From assembly GCA_004356215.1 (NCBI GenBank), contig SMXR01000006.1, forward strand, positions 1 to 5,334: a stretch of 5,334 nt of DNA. Reading direction: 5' to 3'. Position numbers and translations under genes: made by a program. The notes under the pieces are model-generated. The model worked only from the letters and a program-made list of their open reading frames with translations. It was not told where the DNA came from and did no database searches. Numbering within the stretch: the stretch's first letter is position 1; each line of letters starts with the position of its first letter. The stretch comes from Alphaproteobacteria bacterium (GTDB lineage: Bacteria; Pseudomonadota; Alphaproteobacteria; Sphingomonadales; SMXR01). Shown here piece after piece: positions 1 through 5,334 of this stretch.

Positions 1-114
1 GTTGTTATTCCCGGCATCGTGCCTGAAAAAAATACCTATGCTGCGGTTATTGTCAAAAAAGTGGACGCCGGAACCCGGGCCAAAACCTCAATCAATGAAC
101 TGTTGCGTCCCTGA
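1..114 (+). CDS. dapD: DapD C-terminus (partial): tetrahydrodipicolinate N-succinyltransferase
   Basis: Only the last 37 codons and a TGA stop (112-114) are in the window; the 5' end lies upstream. The visible peptide begins VVIPGIVPEKNTYAAVIVKK and ends TSINELLRP. This matches the family C-terminus, where a VVxPG turn at the end of the left-handed beta helix is followed by AVIVKxVDxxTRxKTSINELLR. DapD transfers succinyl from succinyl-CoA to tetrahydrodipicolinate in the cytoplasmic succinylase branch of lysine/meso-diaminopimelate synthesis. The loop after VVIPG looks shorter than in many relatives, which carry a longer Gly/Pro-rich insert there (from memory of the family). dapE starts 11 nt downstream, which supports the call because the two enzymes act in the same branch. 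The identification rests on a short tail plus context. Confidence 0.87.
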   Translation, partial: VVIPGIVPEKNTYAAVIVKKVDAGTRAKTSINELLRP

Positions 115-118
115 AAGG
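114..118 (+). promoter_or_regulatory. dapE ribosome-binding site supporting a TTG start
   Basis: AAAGG at 114-118 overlaps the last base of the dapD stop codon and lies 7 nt upstream of the TTG at 126. The next in-frame candidate, a TTG at 147, has no purine-rich site in front of it. No in-frame ATG or GTG lies near the start of the conserved N-terminus, so this site decides the start. Confidence 0.6.
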
Positions 119-125
119 CAGCCCC

Positions 126-1301
126 TTGGCAAAAGCCAAAACATCCTTGATCAACCCGGTCCGGCTTGCCGCCGACCTGGTGCGGTGTCGCAGCATTACC
201 CCAGCTGACGCCGGCGCACTCAATATTGTTCAGGCGGCCCTTGAGGGGCTAGGCTTTCGCTGTACCCGCTTGCCGTTTTCTTCCAAGGCGGGGGGCAAGG
301 TTGACAATCTCTATGCCCGGTTTGGCACCCGCGCTCCCAATTTTTGCTTTGCCGGCCATACCGATGTCGTCCCCGCCGGGGATGAGGATGATTGGTCATT
401 CCCGCCTTTTGGCGGCGAAGTCTCGGATGGAAAGCTTAAAGGCCGCGGCGCCTCCGACATGAAAGGCGCTATTGCCGCCTTTGTTGCTGCAGCCGGGTCT
501 TTTCTGGATAAATCCGGTGACACTTTTTCAGGCTCAATCTCGCTCTTGCTTACCGGTGATGAGGAAGGCCCCGCCAAAGACGGCACGGTTAGGGTTTTGC
601 AATGGCTTGAAGAAAACGGCGAGGCCCTGGATTATTGCCTTGTCGGCGAACCCACCAACCCGACAGAATTGGGTGAAATGATAAAAAACGGCCGCCGTGG
701 CAGCCTTAATGTAAAGCTTTCGGTTGAGGGCAAGCAGGGTCATGTGGCCTATCCCGAACGGGGCCATAATCCGGTGCCGGGGTTGACCAGAATTCTGAAA
801 GTTCTTGAAGATGAGGTTTGGGATACCGGCAGCGATAGTTTTCAACCATCCAATCTTGAAGTCACAAATGTCAATGCCGGCACCGGGGTTTTTAATGTTA
901 TTCCGGCTGAGGCCATGGCGATGTTCAATATCCGGTTTAATGACCACCACACCGCTGCCAGCCTGATCAAAAAGATCAAGGCGTTGGCTGAGGCAACCGG
1001 GGTGCCGCATACCTTTGATTTCCAAATTATCGGCGAAGCTTTTTTGACTGAAGCCCCGGACCTGATCAAGGCAGTCTCTGGCGCGGTCGAAGGGGTCGTG
1101 GGCAAGGCGCCGGCGCTGTCAACCACCGGCGGATCTTCGGATGCCCGCTTTATCAGAAGGGTATGTCCGGTGATAGAATTTGGCCTGATTGGTGCGACCA
1201 TTCATGCTGTCGATGAATTTGCCCGCACCGAAGATATTGAAACCCTTGCCCTGATTTACCAAGCGATGCTGCAGAACATTTTTGAAAAAGCTGGCCGATG
1301 A
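126..1301 (+). CDS. dapE: DapE: succinyl-diaminopimelate desuccinylase
   Basis: This cytoplasmic zinc enzyme hydrolyses N-succinyl-L,L-diaminopimelate to L,L-diaminopimelate and succinate, in the same branch as DapD. The 391-residue length is slightly longer than the usual 375-380, explained by a short N-terminal extension. It belongs to the M20 di-zinc peptidase family. The metal-site residues are all visible: FAGHTDVVP (H78, with D80 nearby), GRGASDMKG (D111, bridging), TGDEEGPA (E146 as general base, E147), VGEPT (E175) and GATIHAVDE (H360). The dimerisation-domain motif GKQGHVAYP (H206) and the C-terminal STTGGSSDARFI substrate loop (331-343) are also present. The start is TTG at 126, with AAAGG 7 nt upstream. 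The stop TGA (1299-1301) overlaps the ATG of the next gene as ATGA, suggesting translational coupling. No catalytic residue is missing, so it should be active. Confidence 0.96.
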   Translation: MAKAKTSLINPVRLAADLVRCRSITPADAGALNIVQAALEGLGFRCTRLPFSSKAGGKVDNLYARFGTRAPNFCFAGHTDVVPAGDEDDWSFPPFGGEVSDGKLKGRGASDMKGAIAAFVAAAGSFLDKSGDTFSGSISLLLTGDEEGPAKDGTVRVLQWLEENGEALDYCLVGEPTNPTELGEMIKNGRRGSLNVKLSVEGKQGHVAYPERGHNPVPGLTRILKVLEDEVWDTGSDSFQPSNLEVTNVNAGTGVFNVIPAEAMAMFNIRFNDHHTAASLIKKIKALAEATGVPHTFDFQIIGEAFLTEAPDLIKAVSGAVEGVVGKAPALSTTGGSSDARFIRRVCPVIEFGLIGATIHAVDEFARTEDIETLALIYQAMLQNIFEKAGR

Positions 1302-1897
1302 CCTTGGCGGACCATATTGCCCGGTCGCTTTATGTCGCTTTCCGGTTCCTGTTTGGCGACACCTCATCCCTCAAGTTTCTGGAGGTCTCTGCCCGGGGTG
1401 TCATGCGTTCATTCACGGCGCTTTTGCCGGCGCTCCCGCTTTATTTCCTGATAACCTGGTTGCAGTTGCGCCAAGGCGGGTTTGAGGTGTTCGATTTCGT
1501 TTATGTGGCGGGGCTTTTTGTCGGCTATGGTTTGGTCTGGGTGGCATTTGCCTTCTCCATTTTCTATGCCTATTCGATCGTTGGGCCTAAGCAAAATTTT
1601 CTTGTCTTTATGCCGCTTTATAATTGGGCGCGGGTTTATGTTCTTTTGATTTTGCTGCCTTTTGTCGCCCTTGCCTCCTTTGAAATTATTAGCGGCATGG
1701 TGGCGTTTGTTGTCTTGTGGCTCAGTGTTGCGCTGGCGCTCAGCTACAAGTTTTTCATTATCCGCACAACGCTCAACGTTTCGATCTTTCACGGTATTTT
1801 GTTCGTTTTGTATGATGCAGTTTTGCTGACGTTTATCGAAGAACTTTTATTCCAGCTTTTTGGAGCCTTTGGCGGGCCTAGTAGTCCACTCGGGTAA
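1298..1897 (+). CDS. Uncharacterised multi-pass membrane protein
   Basis: This is a 199-residue hydrophobic protein I cannot assign to a named family. Hydrophobic stretches that look like membrane helices lie at about residues 37-57, 66-93, 101-125, 128-149 and 162-186, giving about five passes. There is no N-terminal signal peptide. The first 35 residues are moderately basic and amphipathic (R9, R16, K26, R34), consistent with a cytoplasmic N-terminus. Polar breaks include VGPKQN (95-100) and YNWARV (108-113). I see no metal-binding, nucleotide-binding or catalytic motif. The ATG at 1298 overlaps the dapE stop by 4 nt and has no strong ribosome-binding site, so it is probably translated by coupling to dapE. 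The 3' end overlaps truA by 20 bp, tail to tail. The full-length open frame, strong hydrophobic pattern and tight operon spacing support a real gene. A role in envelope or diaminopimelate metabolism would be guesswork. Confidence 0.8.
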   Translation: MTLADHIARSLYVAFRFLFGDTSSLKFLEVSARGVMRSFTALLPALPLYFLITWLQLRQGGFEVFDFVYVAGLFVGYGLVWVAFAFSIFYAYSIVGPKQNFLVFMPLYNWARVYVLLILLPFVALASFEIISGMVAFVVLWLSVALALSYKFFIIRTTLNVSIFHGILFVLYDAVLLTFIEELLFQLFGAFGGPSSPLG

Positions 1898-2618
1898 GAT
1901 AAAGGCCCTCTGCCGGGGCATGGAACCCCAGCTTGGTCCGGTCCCGGGCTTCGAGCGATTTGGTGACATCATCGGCGCTCCATTTACCCTCTCCCACCAA
2001 TTTCAGGGTGCCGACCAGTGAGCGCACCTGATGGTGCAGGAAAGACCTGGCCGAAGCCTGGATAAAAACTTCATCCCCCTCGCGCCAAACCTCCAGCTGG
2101 TCCAGGGTTTTTACCGGGGATTTGGCCTGACAACGGATCGACCGGAAGGTGGTAAAATCATGCTCGCCAACAAGCCGTTGGGCGGCCTCGTGCATTTCCC
2201 CGGCATCCAGCGGCTGGGGGACGTACCATACCTTGCCGCGGTCCAGAACCGGCGGTCCCTTGCGGTTTAAAATCCGGTACAGGTAATGACGCTTGATGGC
2301 TGAAAAACGGGCGTTGAAATCACCCGCAACCGCTTCAGCCTTTAGCACAGCAACGCGGGCGCCCTTGAGGTGGGCATTGATCGCCGCCATTACTTTATAA
2401 GGCGCCAACTTTTTTTCCAGGTCAAAATGCGCAACCTGGCCCAGCGCGTGCACTCCGGCATCGGTGCGCCCGGCGGCAATCAAGCGTAGTTTCTCACCGG
2501 AAAAGGCAAAAATGGCACCCTCCAGGGCTTCCTGAACCGATGGGCCGTTATCCTGGGCCTGCCAGCCGACATAATCGGTGCCATCATACTCGATTGTGAT
2601 TTTATACCGCTGGGTCAT
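1878..2618 (-). CDS. truA: TruA: tRNA pseudouridine(38-40) synthase
   Basis: TruA converts uridines at positions 38, 39 and 40 of the tRNA anticodon stem-loop to pseudouridine. The 246 residues are a normal length for the family. The catalytic motif AAGRTDAGVHA places the nucleophilic aspartate at D53. Other family landmarks are the N-terminal YDGTDYVGWQAQ (11-22), RHYLYRI with the conserved Tyr at 112, HDFTTFRS (153-160), and FLHHQVRSLVGTL (193-205), close to the family FxHxMVR pattern. It starts at ATG (2618-2616), 5 nt after the fmt stop, with no clear Shine-Dalgarno site, so it is probably coupled to fmt. The last 20 bp (1878-1897) overlap the end of the convergent membrane-protein gene. 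It is the last gene of a def-fmt-truA unit. Confidence 0.96.
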   Translation of the reverse strand: MTQRYKITIEYDGTDYVGWQAQDNGPSVQEALEGAIFAFSGEKLRLIAAGRTDAGVHALGQVAHFDLEKKLAPYKVMAAINAHLKGARVAVLKAEAVAGDFNARFSAIKRHYLYRILNRKGPPVLDRGKVWYVPQPLDAGEMHEAAQRLVGEHDFTTFRSIRCQAKSPVKTLDQLEVWREGDEVFIQASARSFLHHQVRSLVGTLKLVGEGKWSADDVTKSLEARDRTKLGFHAPAEGLYLTRVDY

Positions 2619-2623
2619 GTCCG

Positions 2624-3544
2624 CTAGCTCAGCCGGGACCCGGGGGTGATAGTCTGGCCACGCAGAAATTCTTCTGAAGTCATAGGGGTTTTGCCTTCTT
2701 TTTGCAGCCTCCCAATCCGGTAAGCCCCGGTGCCGCAGGCAATAGTCAAGGTGGCGTCCAATACTTCCCCGGGTTGGCCCCGGCCCCTGGTTGCCACCCC
2801 CTCCAGAATTCGAATGCGCCTATCCCCTAAAGTGAACCACGCGCCGGGAAATGGCGTGAACGCCCGCACCGCCCGGTCAATTTCGGCGGCGCTTTTAGTC
2901 CAGTTTATTTTGCTGTCGTCTTTGGAAATTTTTGGCGCGTAAGTAGCCTTGTCGGTATCCTGGGGGCTGGCTTTCAGGCCGTCTGTGATGGTGTTCAGGG
3001 CCGGGACAATCATATCTGCCGCCAAGGCGGAAAGCCGGTCATGCAGCGTGCCGGCGGTCTCTCTTTGAGAAAGTTCAATGCTTTTGGTCAGGAAAACCGG
3101 GCCGGTATCAAGCCCCTTTGCCATCTGCATGATACTGATGCCGCTAACGTCATCCCCGGCGAGGATGGCGGCCTGGATTGGCGATGCCCCGCGGCCACGG
3201 GGCAACAGTGAGGCATGAATATTTATACAGCCATACCTCGGAGCTTTTAGAATGGCGTCGGGCAACAACAATCCATAGGCGGCAACAACAGCAAAATCCG
3301 CACCATGACCCTGGAATGCGGTTATATCATTTTGGTTTTTGAAATTTTTTGGGGTGAAAACGGGTGCCCCCATTTCTTCGGCACACAAGTGAACCGGGCT
3401 CTTTTTTTCGGCCATGCCCCGGCCCGCCGGGCGCGGCGGCTGGCTATAGACGGCACCAATTTCATGATCGCTGTTACCAATGGCCTTTAGCGCGGGGACG
3501 GCAAAATCAGGGGTTCCCATAAATATCAAGCGCAAGGGCTTCAT
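2624..3544 (-). CDS. fmt: Fmt: methionyl-tRNA formyltransferase
   Basis: Fmt formylates Met-tRNA(fMet) using 10-formyltetrahydrofolate, preparing the initiator tRNA. The 306 residues are close to the usual 310-315. The N-terminal Rossmann-type domain opens with RLIFMGTPDFAVPAL (5-19). The tRNA-contacting loop is QPPRPAGRG (35-43). The catalytic residues are visible as N108 and H110 in CINIHASLLPRGRGA, and D146 in AKGLDTGP. The C-terminal OB-like tRNA-binding domain begins near 205 and includes INWTKSAAEIDR and FTPFPGAW. The ATG at 3544 is chosen because family proteins begin right before this motif and GGGAG sits 9 nt upstream. An upstream in-frame ATG at 3574 would add ten residues without family support and would overlap def by 11 bp. 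One oddity is Gly at residue 117, where the SLLPRWRG motif normally has Trp. The gene lies 19 nt after def and 5 nt before truA. Confidence 0.96.
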   Translation of the reverse strand: MKPLRLIFMGTPDFAVPALKAIGNSDHEIGAVYSQPPRPAGRGMAEKKSPVHLCAEEMGAPVFTPKNFKNQNDITAFQGHGADFAVVAAYGLLLPDAILKAPRYGCINIHASLLPRGRGASPIQAAILAGDDVSGISIMQMAKGLDTGPVFLTKSIELSQRETAGTLHDRLSALAADMIVPALNTITDGLKASPQDTDKATYAPKISKDDSKINWTKSAAEIDRAVRAFTPFPGAWFTLGDRRIRILEGVATRGRGQPGEVLDATLTIACGTGAYRIGRLQKEGKTPMTSEEFLRGQTITPGSRLS

Positions 3545-3553
3545 GGTGCGGCG

Positions 3554-3558
3554 CTCCC
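3554..3558 (-). promoter_or_regulatory. fmt ribosome-binding site that fixes the start
   Basis: Read on the minus strand, GGGAG ends 9 nt before the ATG at 3544. It falls in the 19-nt gap after the def stop. It favours 3544 over the upstream in-frame ATG at 3574, whose nearest purine run (GAAGGGAC) is almost adjacent to the start and too close for good initiation. Confidence 0.5.
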
Positions 3559-3563
3559 ACCCA

Positions 3564-4091
3564 TCAAAGGGCATGTCCCTTCAGTTCTTCACGCTGGGCC
3601 TTGGTCAATTTTTTCAGGATCATTTTCCGCTTCAGCTTGGAAATGCGGTCAATAAACAAAATGCCGTTAAGGTGATCCACTTCGTGCTGGATGCAGGTCG
3701 CCAACATGCCATCGGCCTCTATTTCCTGGGCTTTGCCGTTGTAATCAAGAAATTTGACCCGGCATTTCTCGGGCCGGTCGACTTCGGCAAAATTTTCCGG
3801 CACCGACAAGCACCCTTCCTTAAAAGTGTTTTGTTCGTCACTGGTCCAGGTAATCTCGGGGTTGACGTAATATTGCGGGGCTGCGGGCTCTTCTTCGCCG
3901 GAAAGATCCATAACCACAACGCGCTTGGGAACACCAACCTGAATGGCGGCTAACCCTAGGCCGTAGGCGCCATACATCGCTTGCAGCATATCATCCATCA
4001 ATTTTTGCAGCGCCTTGTCGACATTCTCAACAGGTTCGGAAATTTCCCGAAGCCGGTCGTCAGGGGCACAGATTATTTTTAATTTAGCCAT
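3564..4091 (-). CDS. def: Def: peptide deformylase
   Basis: Def is the metalloenzyme that removes the N-formyl group from nascent proteins at the ribosome, reversing the mark added by Fmt. The 175 residues match the usual 165-185. All three signature motifs are present in order: motif I GLGLAAIQVG (44-53, with Q51), motif II EGCLS (92-96, metal ligand C94), and motif III QHEVDHLNG (135-143, metal ligands H136 and H140, catalytic E137). The C-terminus is Lys-rich (SKLKRKMILKKLTKAQRE), as in many alphaproteobacterial forms. The ATG at 4091 gives the typical start MAKLKII, with GGGA 6 nt upstream (4101-4098). A TTG at 4103 would add four residues but would consume that site. Position 43 is Tyr, where many relatives have Pro in APGIGLAA. 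It is the first gene of the def-fmt-truA unit and diverges from rmuC. Confidence 0.96.
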   Translation of the reverse strand: MAKLKIICAPDDRLREISEPVENVDKALQKLMDDMLQAMYGAYGLGLAAIQVGVPKRVVVMDLSGEEEPAAPQYYVNPEITWTSDEQNTFKEGCLSVPENFAEVDRPEKCRVKFLDYNGKAQEIEADGMLATCIQHEVDHLNGILFIDRISKLKRKMILKKLTKAQREELKGHAL

Positions 4092-4109
4092 CTTTGGTCC
4101 CAACCTGAA

Positions 4110-4138
4110 TTGTCACAAATTCCCTAGTCGCTTAAGAT
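4110..4138 (+). promoter_or_regulatory. Candidate sigma70-type promoter for rmuC
   Basis: TTGTCA (4110-4115) matches the -35 consensus at 5 of 6 positions. After an exact 17-bp spacer comes TAAGAT (4133-4138), which matches the -10 consensus at 4 of 6. The predicted start of transcription is near 4145, giving an rmuC leader of about 80 nt. It is the best-scoring arrangement I could find by eye in the forward direction. No transcript data support it. Confidence 0.5.
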
Positions 4139-4149
4139 GCGCCCGTCAA
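4121..4149 (-). promoter_or_regulatory. Weak candidate promoter for def-fmt-truA
   Basis: On the minus strand, TTGACG (4149-4144) matches the -35 consensus at 5 of 6. A 17-bp spacer follows, then TAGGGA (4126-4121), which matches the -10 consensus at only 2 of 6. Transcription would start near 4114 and leave a leader of about 23 nt before the def ATG. The -10 element is poor, so another site in the spacer or within rmuC could be the true promoter. Confidence 0.25.
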
Positions 4150-4189
4150 GGCGCGGGAACTTTTCCTTGCATCGCAAATTAGATAGTGG

Positions 4190-4202
4190 TTCCTTCGAGG
4201 AA
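4190..4202 (+). promoter_or_regulatory. Small hairpin in the rmuC leader
   Basis: TTCCT (4190-4194) and AGGAA (4198-4202) are perfect inverted arms around a 3-nt TCG loop. The hairpin is too weak, and lacks a T run, to be a terminator. The CCTTC within it (4192-4196) is also complementary to the rmuC ribosome-binding site GAAGG at 4216-4220, so two alternative pairings are possible. Confidence 0.3.
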
Positions 4203-4215
4203 TACAAACTTCGCT

Positions 4216-4220
4216 GAAGG
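4216..4220 (+). promoter_or_regulatory. rmuC ribosome-binding site
   Basis: GAAGG sits 6 nt before the ATG at 4227 and fixes the rmuC start. Four of its bases (4216-4219) can pair with CTTC at 4209-4212 across a 3-nt loop. Confidence 0.6.
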
Positions 4221-4226
4221 CCTGAC

Positions 4227-5334
4227 ATGATTTTGGACCCATACTTTTTGACCCTAATTCTGGCTTTTGTCGCTGGCGCCGGGATTATTGGCCTTATGGT
4301 CTGGCTTGCCGGGCGCGGCAAAAAATCAACCGATGGCCTGGCTGAATTGATGAAAGATTTCGACCAGCGTACCCAGGAATTGGCGGGTCGTCTGGCGCAG
4401 CTATCTGAGGACAGCCGCAAATCACAAGCTGAGCTTTCCCGCGCCATCCAGGACCGGCTTGACAAGGTCAGCGCCCGCATGGGTCAAAGCCTTGAACAAT
4501 CGGCCACCAAAACGGCAAAGTCTGTGGGCGATATTCAGGCCCGGCTGGAGGTGATTGATAAGGCCCAACACAACATTACCGAACTGTCGGGCGAAATAGT
4601 CGAGCTGCAGAATATCCTTTCCAACAAACAGGCTCGCGGCGCTTTCGGGGAGGTCCAGTTGAAAGACCTGGTGTCGTCGATCCTGCCGCCCCAGGCCTAT
4701 AAATTCCAGGCCACCTTATCGAACAAAAGGGTTGCCGATTGTCTGGTCCACCTGCCCAACCCGCCGGGGTCGATTGTGGTCGATGCCAAATTTCCGCTGG
4801 AAAGCTTTCACCGGCTGCGCAATGCCAGCGATGGGGTTGAAAAAGACCGTGCCGGCAAGGCGTTCGGCGCCGACATTTTAAAACATGTGACCGATATTGC
4901 CGAGCGTTACATCGTGCCTGGTGAGACCGCCGATTCAGCATTGATGTTTTTGCCGTCAGAAGCGGTTTACGCCGAACTTTACGCCAATTATTCCCATATT
5001 GTTGAAAAAAGCTATCGCCTGAAGGTCTGGATCGTCTCCCCCACAACCCTGATGGCAACCCTAAATACCGTCCGCGCCATTCTGATGGATGTCAAAATGC
5101 GCGAACAGGCCGGCCTGATCCAGATCGAAGTGGGTAGGCTGATGGAAGATATTGTCCGGCTTGATGGCCGGGTATCCAACCTTTCCAGCCATTTTTCCCA
5201 GGCCGAAAAGGATATTCGGGAGATCCAGACTTCGACGGGGAAAATCTCCAATCGCGGCAAACGTATCCGCGAAGTACGCCTGGAAGATGATGAAGATGAC
5301 GCAGAAGCCATCAGCCCGGAAAAACCACGTCCCA
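4227..5334 (+). CDS. rmuC: RmuC family DNA recombination protein (3' end missing)
   Basis: The frame stays open from ATG 4227 to the window edge, giving 369 codons without a stop. In E. coli, RmuC limits inversion at short inverted repeats, and the domain is predicted to be related to PD-(D/E)XK nucleases. Residues 7-28 form one hydrophobic helix followed by the basic GRGKK, an inner-membrane anchor with the rest in the cytoplasm. Residues 35-130 are heptad-like and charged, consistent with coiled coil. The conserved domain starts near 130 with NKQARGAFGEVQL. It continues with RVADCLVHLP (D171) and VVDAKFP (D186, K188), the probable nuclease-like core, then LMFLPSEAVYAEL (239-251) and WIVSPTTLMATLN (268-280). 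The tail has an acidic run, LEDDEDDAE (352-360). At this length the protein is nearly complete for an alphaproteobacterial RmuC. It diverges from def and probably has its own promoter. Confidence 0.94.
   Translation, partial: MILDPYFLTLILAFVAGAGIIGLMVWLAGRGKKSTDGLAELMKDFDQRTQELAGRLAQLSEDSRKSQAELSRAIQDRLDKVSARMGQSLEQSATKTAKSVGDIQARLEVIDKAQHNITELSGEIVELQNILSNKQARGAFGEVQLKDLVSSILPPQAYKFQATLSNKRVADCLVHLPNPPGSIVVDAKFPLESFHRLRNASDGVEKDRAGKAFGADILKHVTDIAERYIVPGETADSALMFLPSEAVYAELYANYSHIVEKSYRLKVWIVSPTTLMATLNTVRAILMDVKMREQAGLIQIEVGRLMEDIVRLDGRVSNLSSHFSQAEKDIREIQTSTGKISNRGKRIREVRLEDDEDDAEAISPEKPRP

Larger units (their letters stand above)
4092..4226. other. Divergent intergenic control region between def and rmuC
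   Basis: This 135-bp spacer is the only sizeable non-coding stretch and contains no plausible small reading frame. It is visibly richer in A and T than the flanking genes in parts. It holds a candidate promoter for each direction, with overlapping elements, and a 16-bp imperfect dyad over the rmuC -35 element (4107-4122). It also has a 5-bp GCGCC/GGCGC dyad (4139-4154) and a TTCCT/AGGAA hairpin (4190-4202) in the predicted rmuC leader. Both operons must be started from here, because the genes abut on both sides. Confidence 0.7.

Noticed and set aside
534..1025. Long open frame on the minus strand inside dapE (about 163 codons)
   Set aside because: It lies wholly under a well-supported dapE with every catalytic motif in place, has no recognisable domain, and looks like a codon-bias shadow.
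1865..1908. Possible bidirectional terminator from GCCTTT (1865-1870) / AAAGGC (1901-1906) or GGGCC (1874-1878) / GGCCC (1904-1908)
   Set aside because: The arms are short, the loops are 25-30 nt, no T run follows in either direction, and the region is coding on both strands.
3545..3574. Upstream ATG at 3574 as the fmt start, adding ten residues
   Set aside because: The extension is not part of the family, it overlaps def, and the ATG at 3544 has a properly spaced GGGAG.
3480..3953. Long + strand open frame (about 157 codons) opposite def and the start of fmt
   Set aside because: Def on the opposite strand has all three deformylase motifs across the same bases. The + strand translation shows no family features and would span two real genes.
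4139..4154. GCGCC/GGCGC hairpin as an rmuC attenuator or terminator
   Set aside because: The stem is only 5 bp, no T run follows, and the left arm lies at or before the predicted transcription start, so it may not be fully transcribed.
4576..5311. Minus-strand open frames opposite rmuC
   Set aside because: The + strand frame encodes a clear RmuC domain. The minus-strand products are Ser/Arg-rich, low-complexity shadows.
1..5334. Mobile element, CRISPR, phage or defence-system content
   Set aside because: I saw no transposase, integrase, direct-repeat array or tRNA attachment site. All identified genes are conserved chromosomal genes with consistent composition.

Overview
The window carries seven protein-coding genes packed almost end to end, two of them cut by the window edges. 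I see no RNA genes, mobile elements, CRISPR arrays or long repeats. The protein sequences look alphaproteobacterial, probably Rhodospirillales-like. The reasons are the DapD-DapE (succinylase) pair, the peptide deformylase style with a GLGLAAIQ motif and a QHEVDHLNG zinc site, the def-fmt-truA order, and an RmuC with an N-terminal membrane anchor. GC content by eye is moderate, in the low to mid 50s percent, which would fit a marine or otherwise uncultured member. This taxonomic call is inference.

Left part, + strand (1-1897): the 3' end of dapD, then dapE, then a small membrane protein of unknown function. The spacing is very tight: 11 nt between dapD and dapE, and a 4-nt ATGA overlap between dapE and the membrane gene. 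These three are probably co-transcribed. DapD and DapE are successive-branch enzymes of lysine and meso-diaminopimelate synthesis, which feeds peptidoglycan.

Middle part, - strand (4091 down to 1878): def, fmt, truA, in that order of transcription. This cluster covers formylation of initiator Met-tRNA (Fmt), removal of the formyl group from new proteins (Def) and pseudouridylation of the tRNA anticodon stem-loop (TruA). The gaps are 19 nt and 5 nt. The truA 3' end overlaps the 3' end of the membrane-protein gene by 20 bp, tail to tail, so no intergenic terminator separates the two convergent units.

Right part, + strand (4227 to the edge): rmuC, an inner-membrane-anchored coiled-coil protein with a nuclease-like domain, nearly complete but without its stop codon. 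It diverges from def across a 135-bp spacer (4092-4226), the only real non-coding stretch. The spacer holds a good sigma70-type promoter for rmuC, a weaker opposing candidate for def, and several short dyads, including pairings that could mask the rmuC ribosome-binding site.

Overall this is a conserved housekeeping region. I found no convincing undescribed system. The points most worth a second look are the uncharacterised membrane protein coupled to dapE, the layout of the def/rmuC divergent control region, and a Trp-to-Gly change in a highly conserved Fmt loop.
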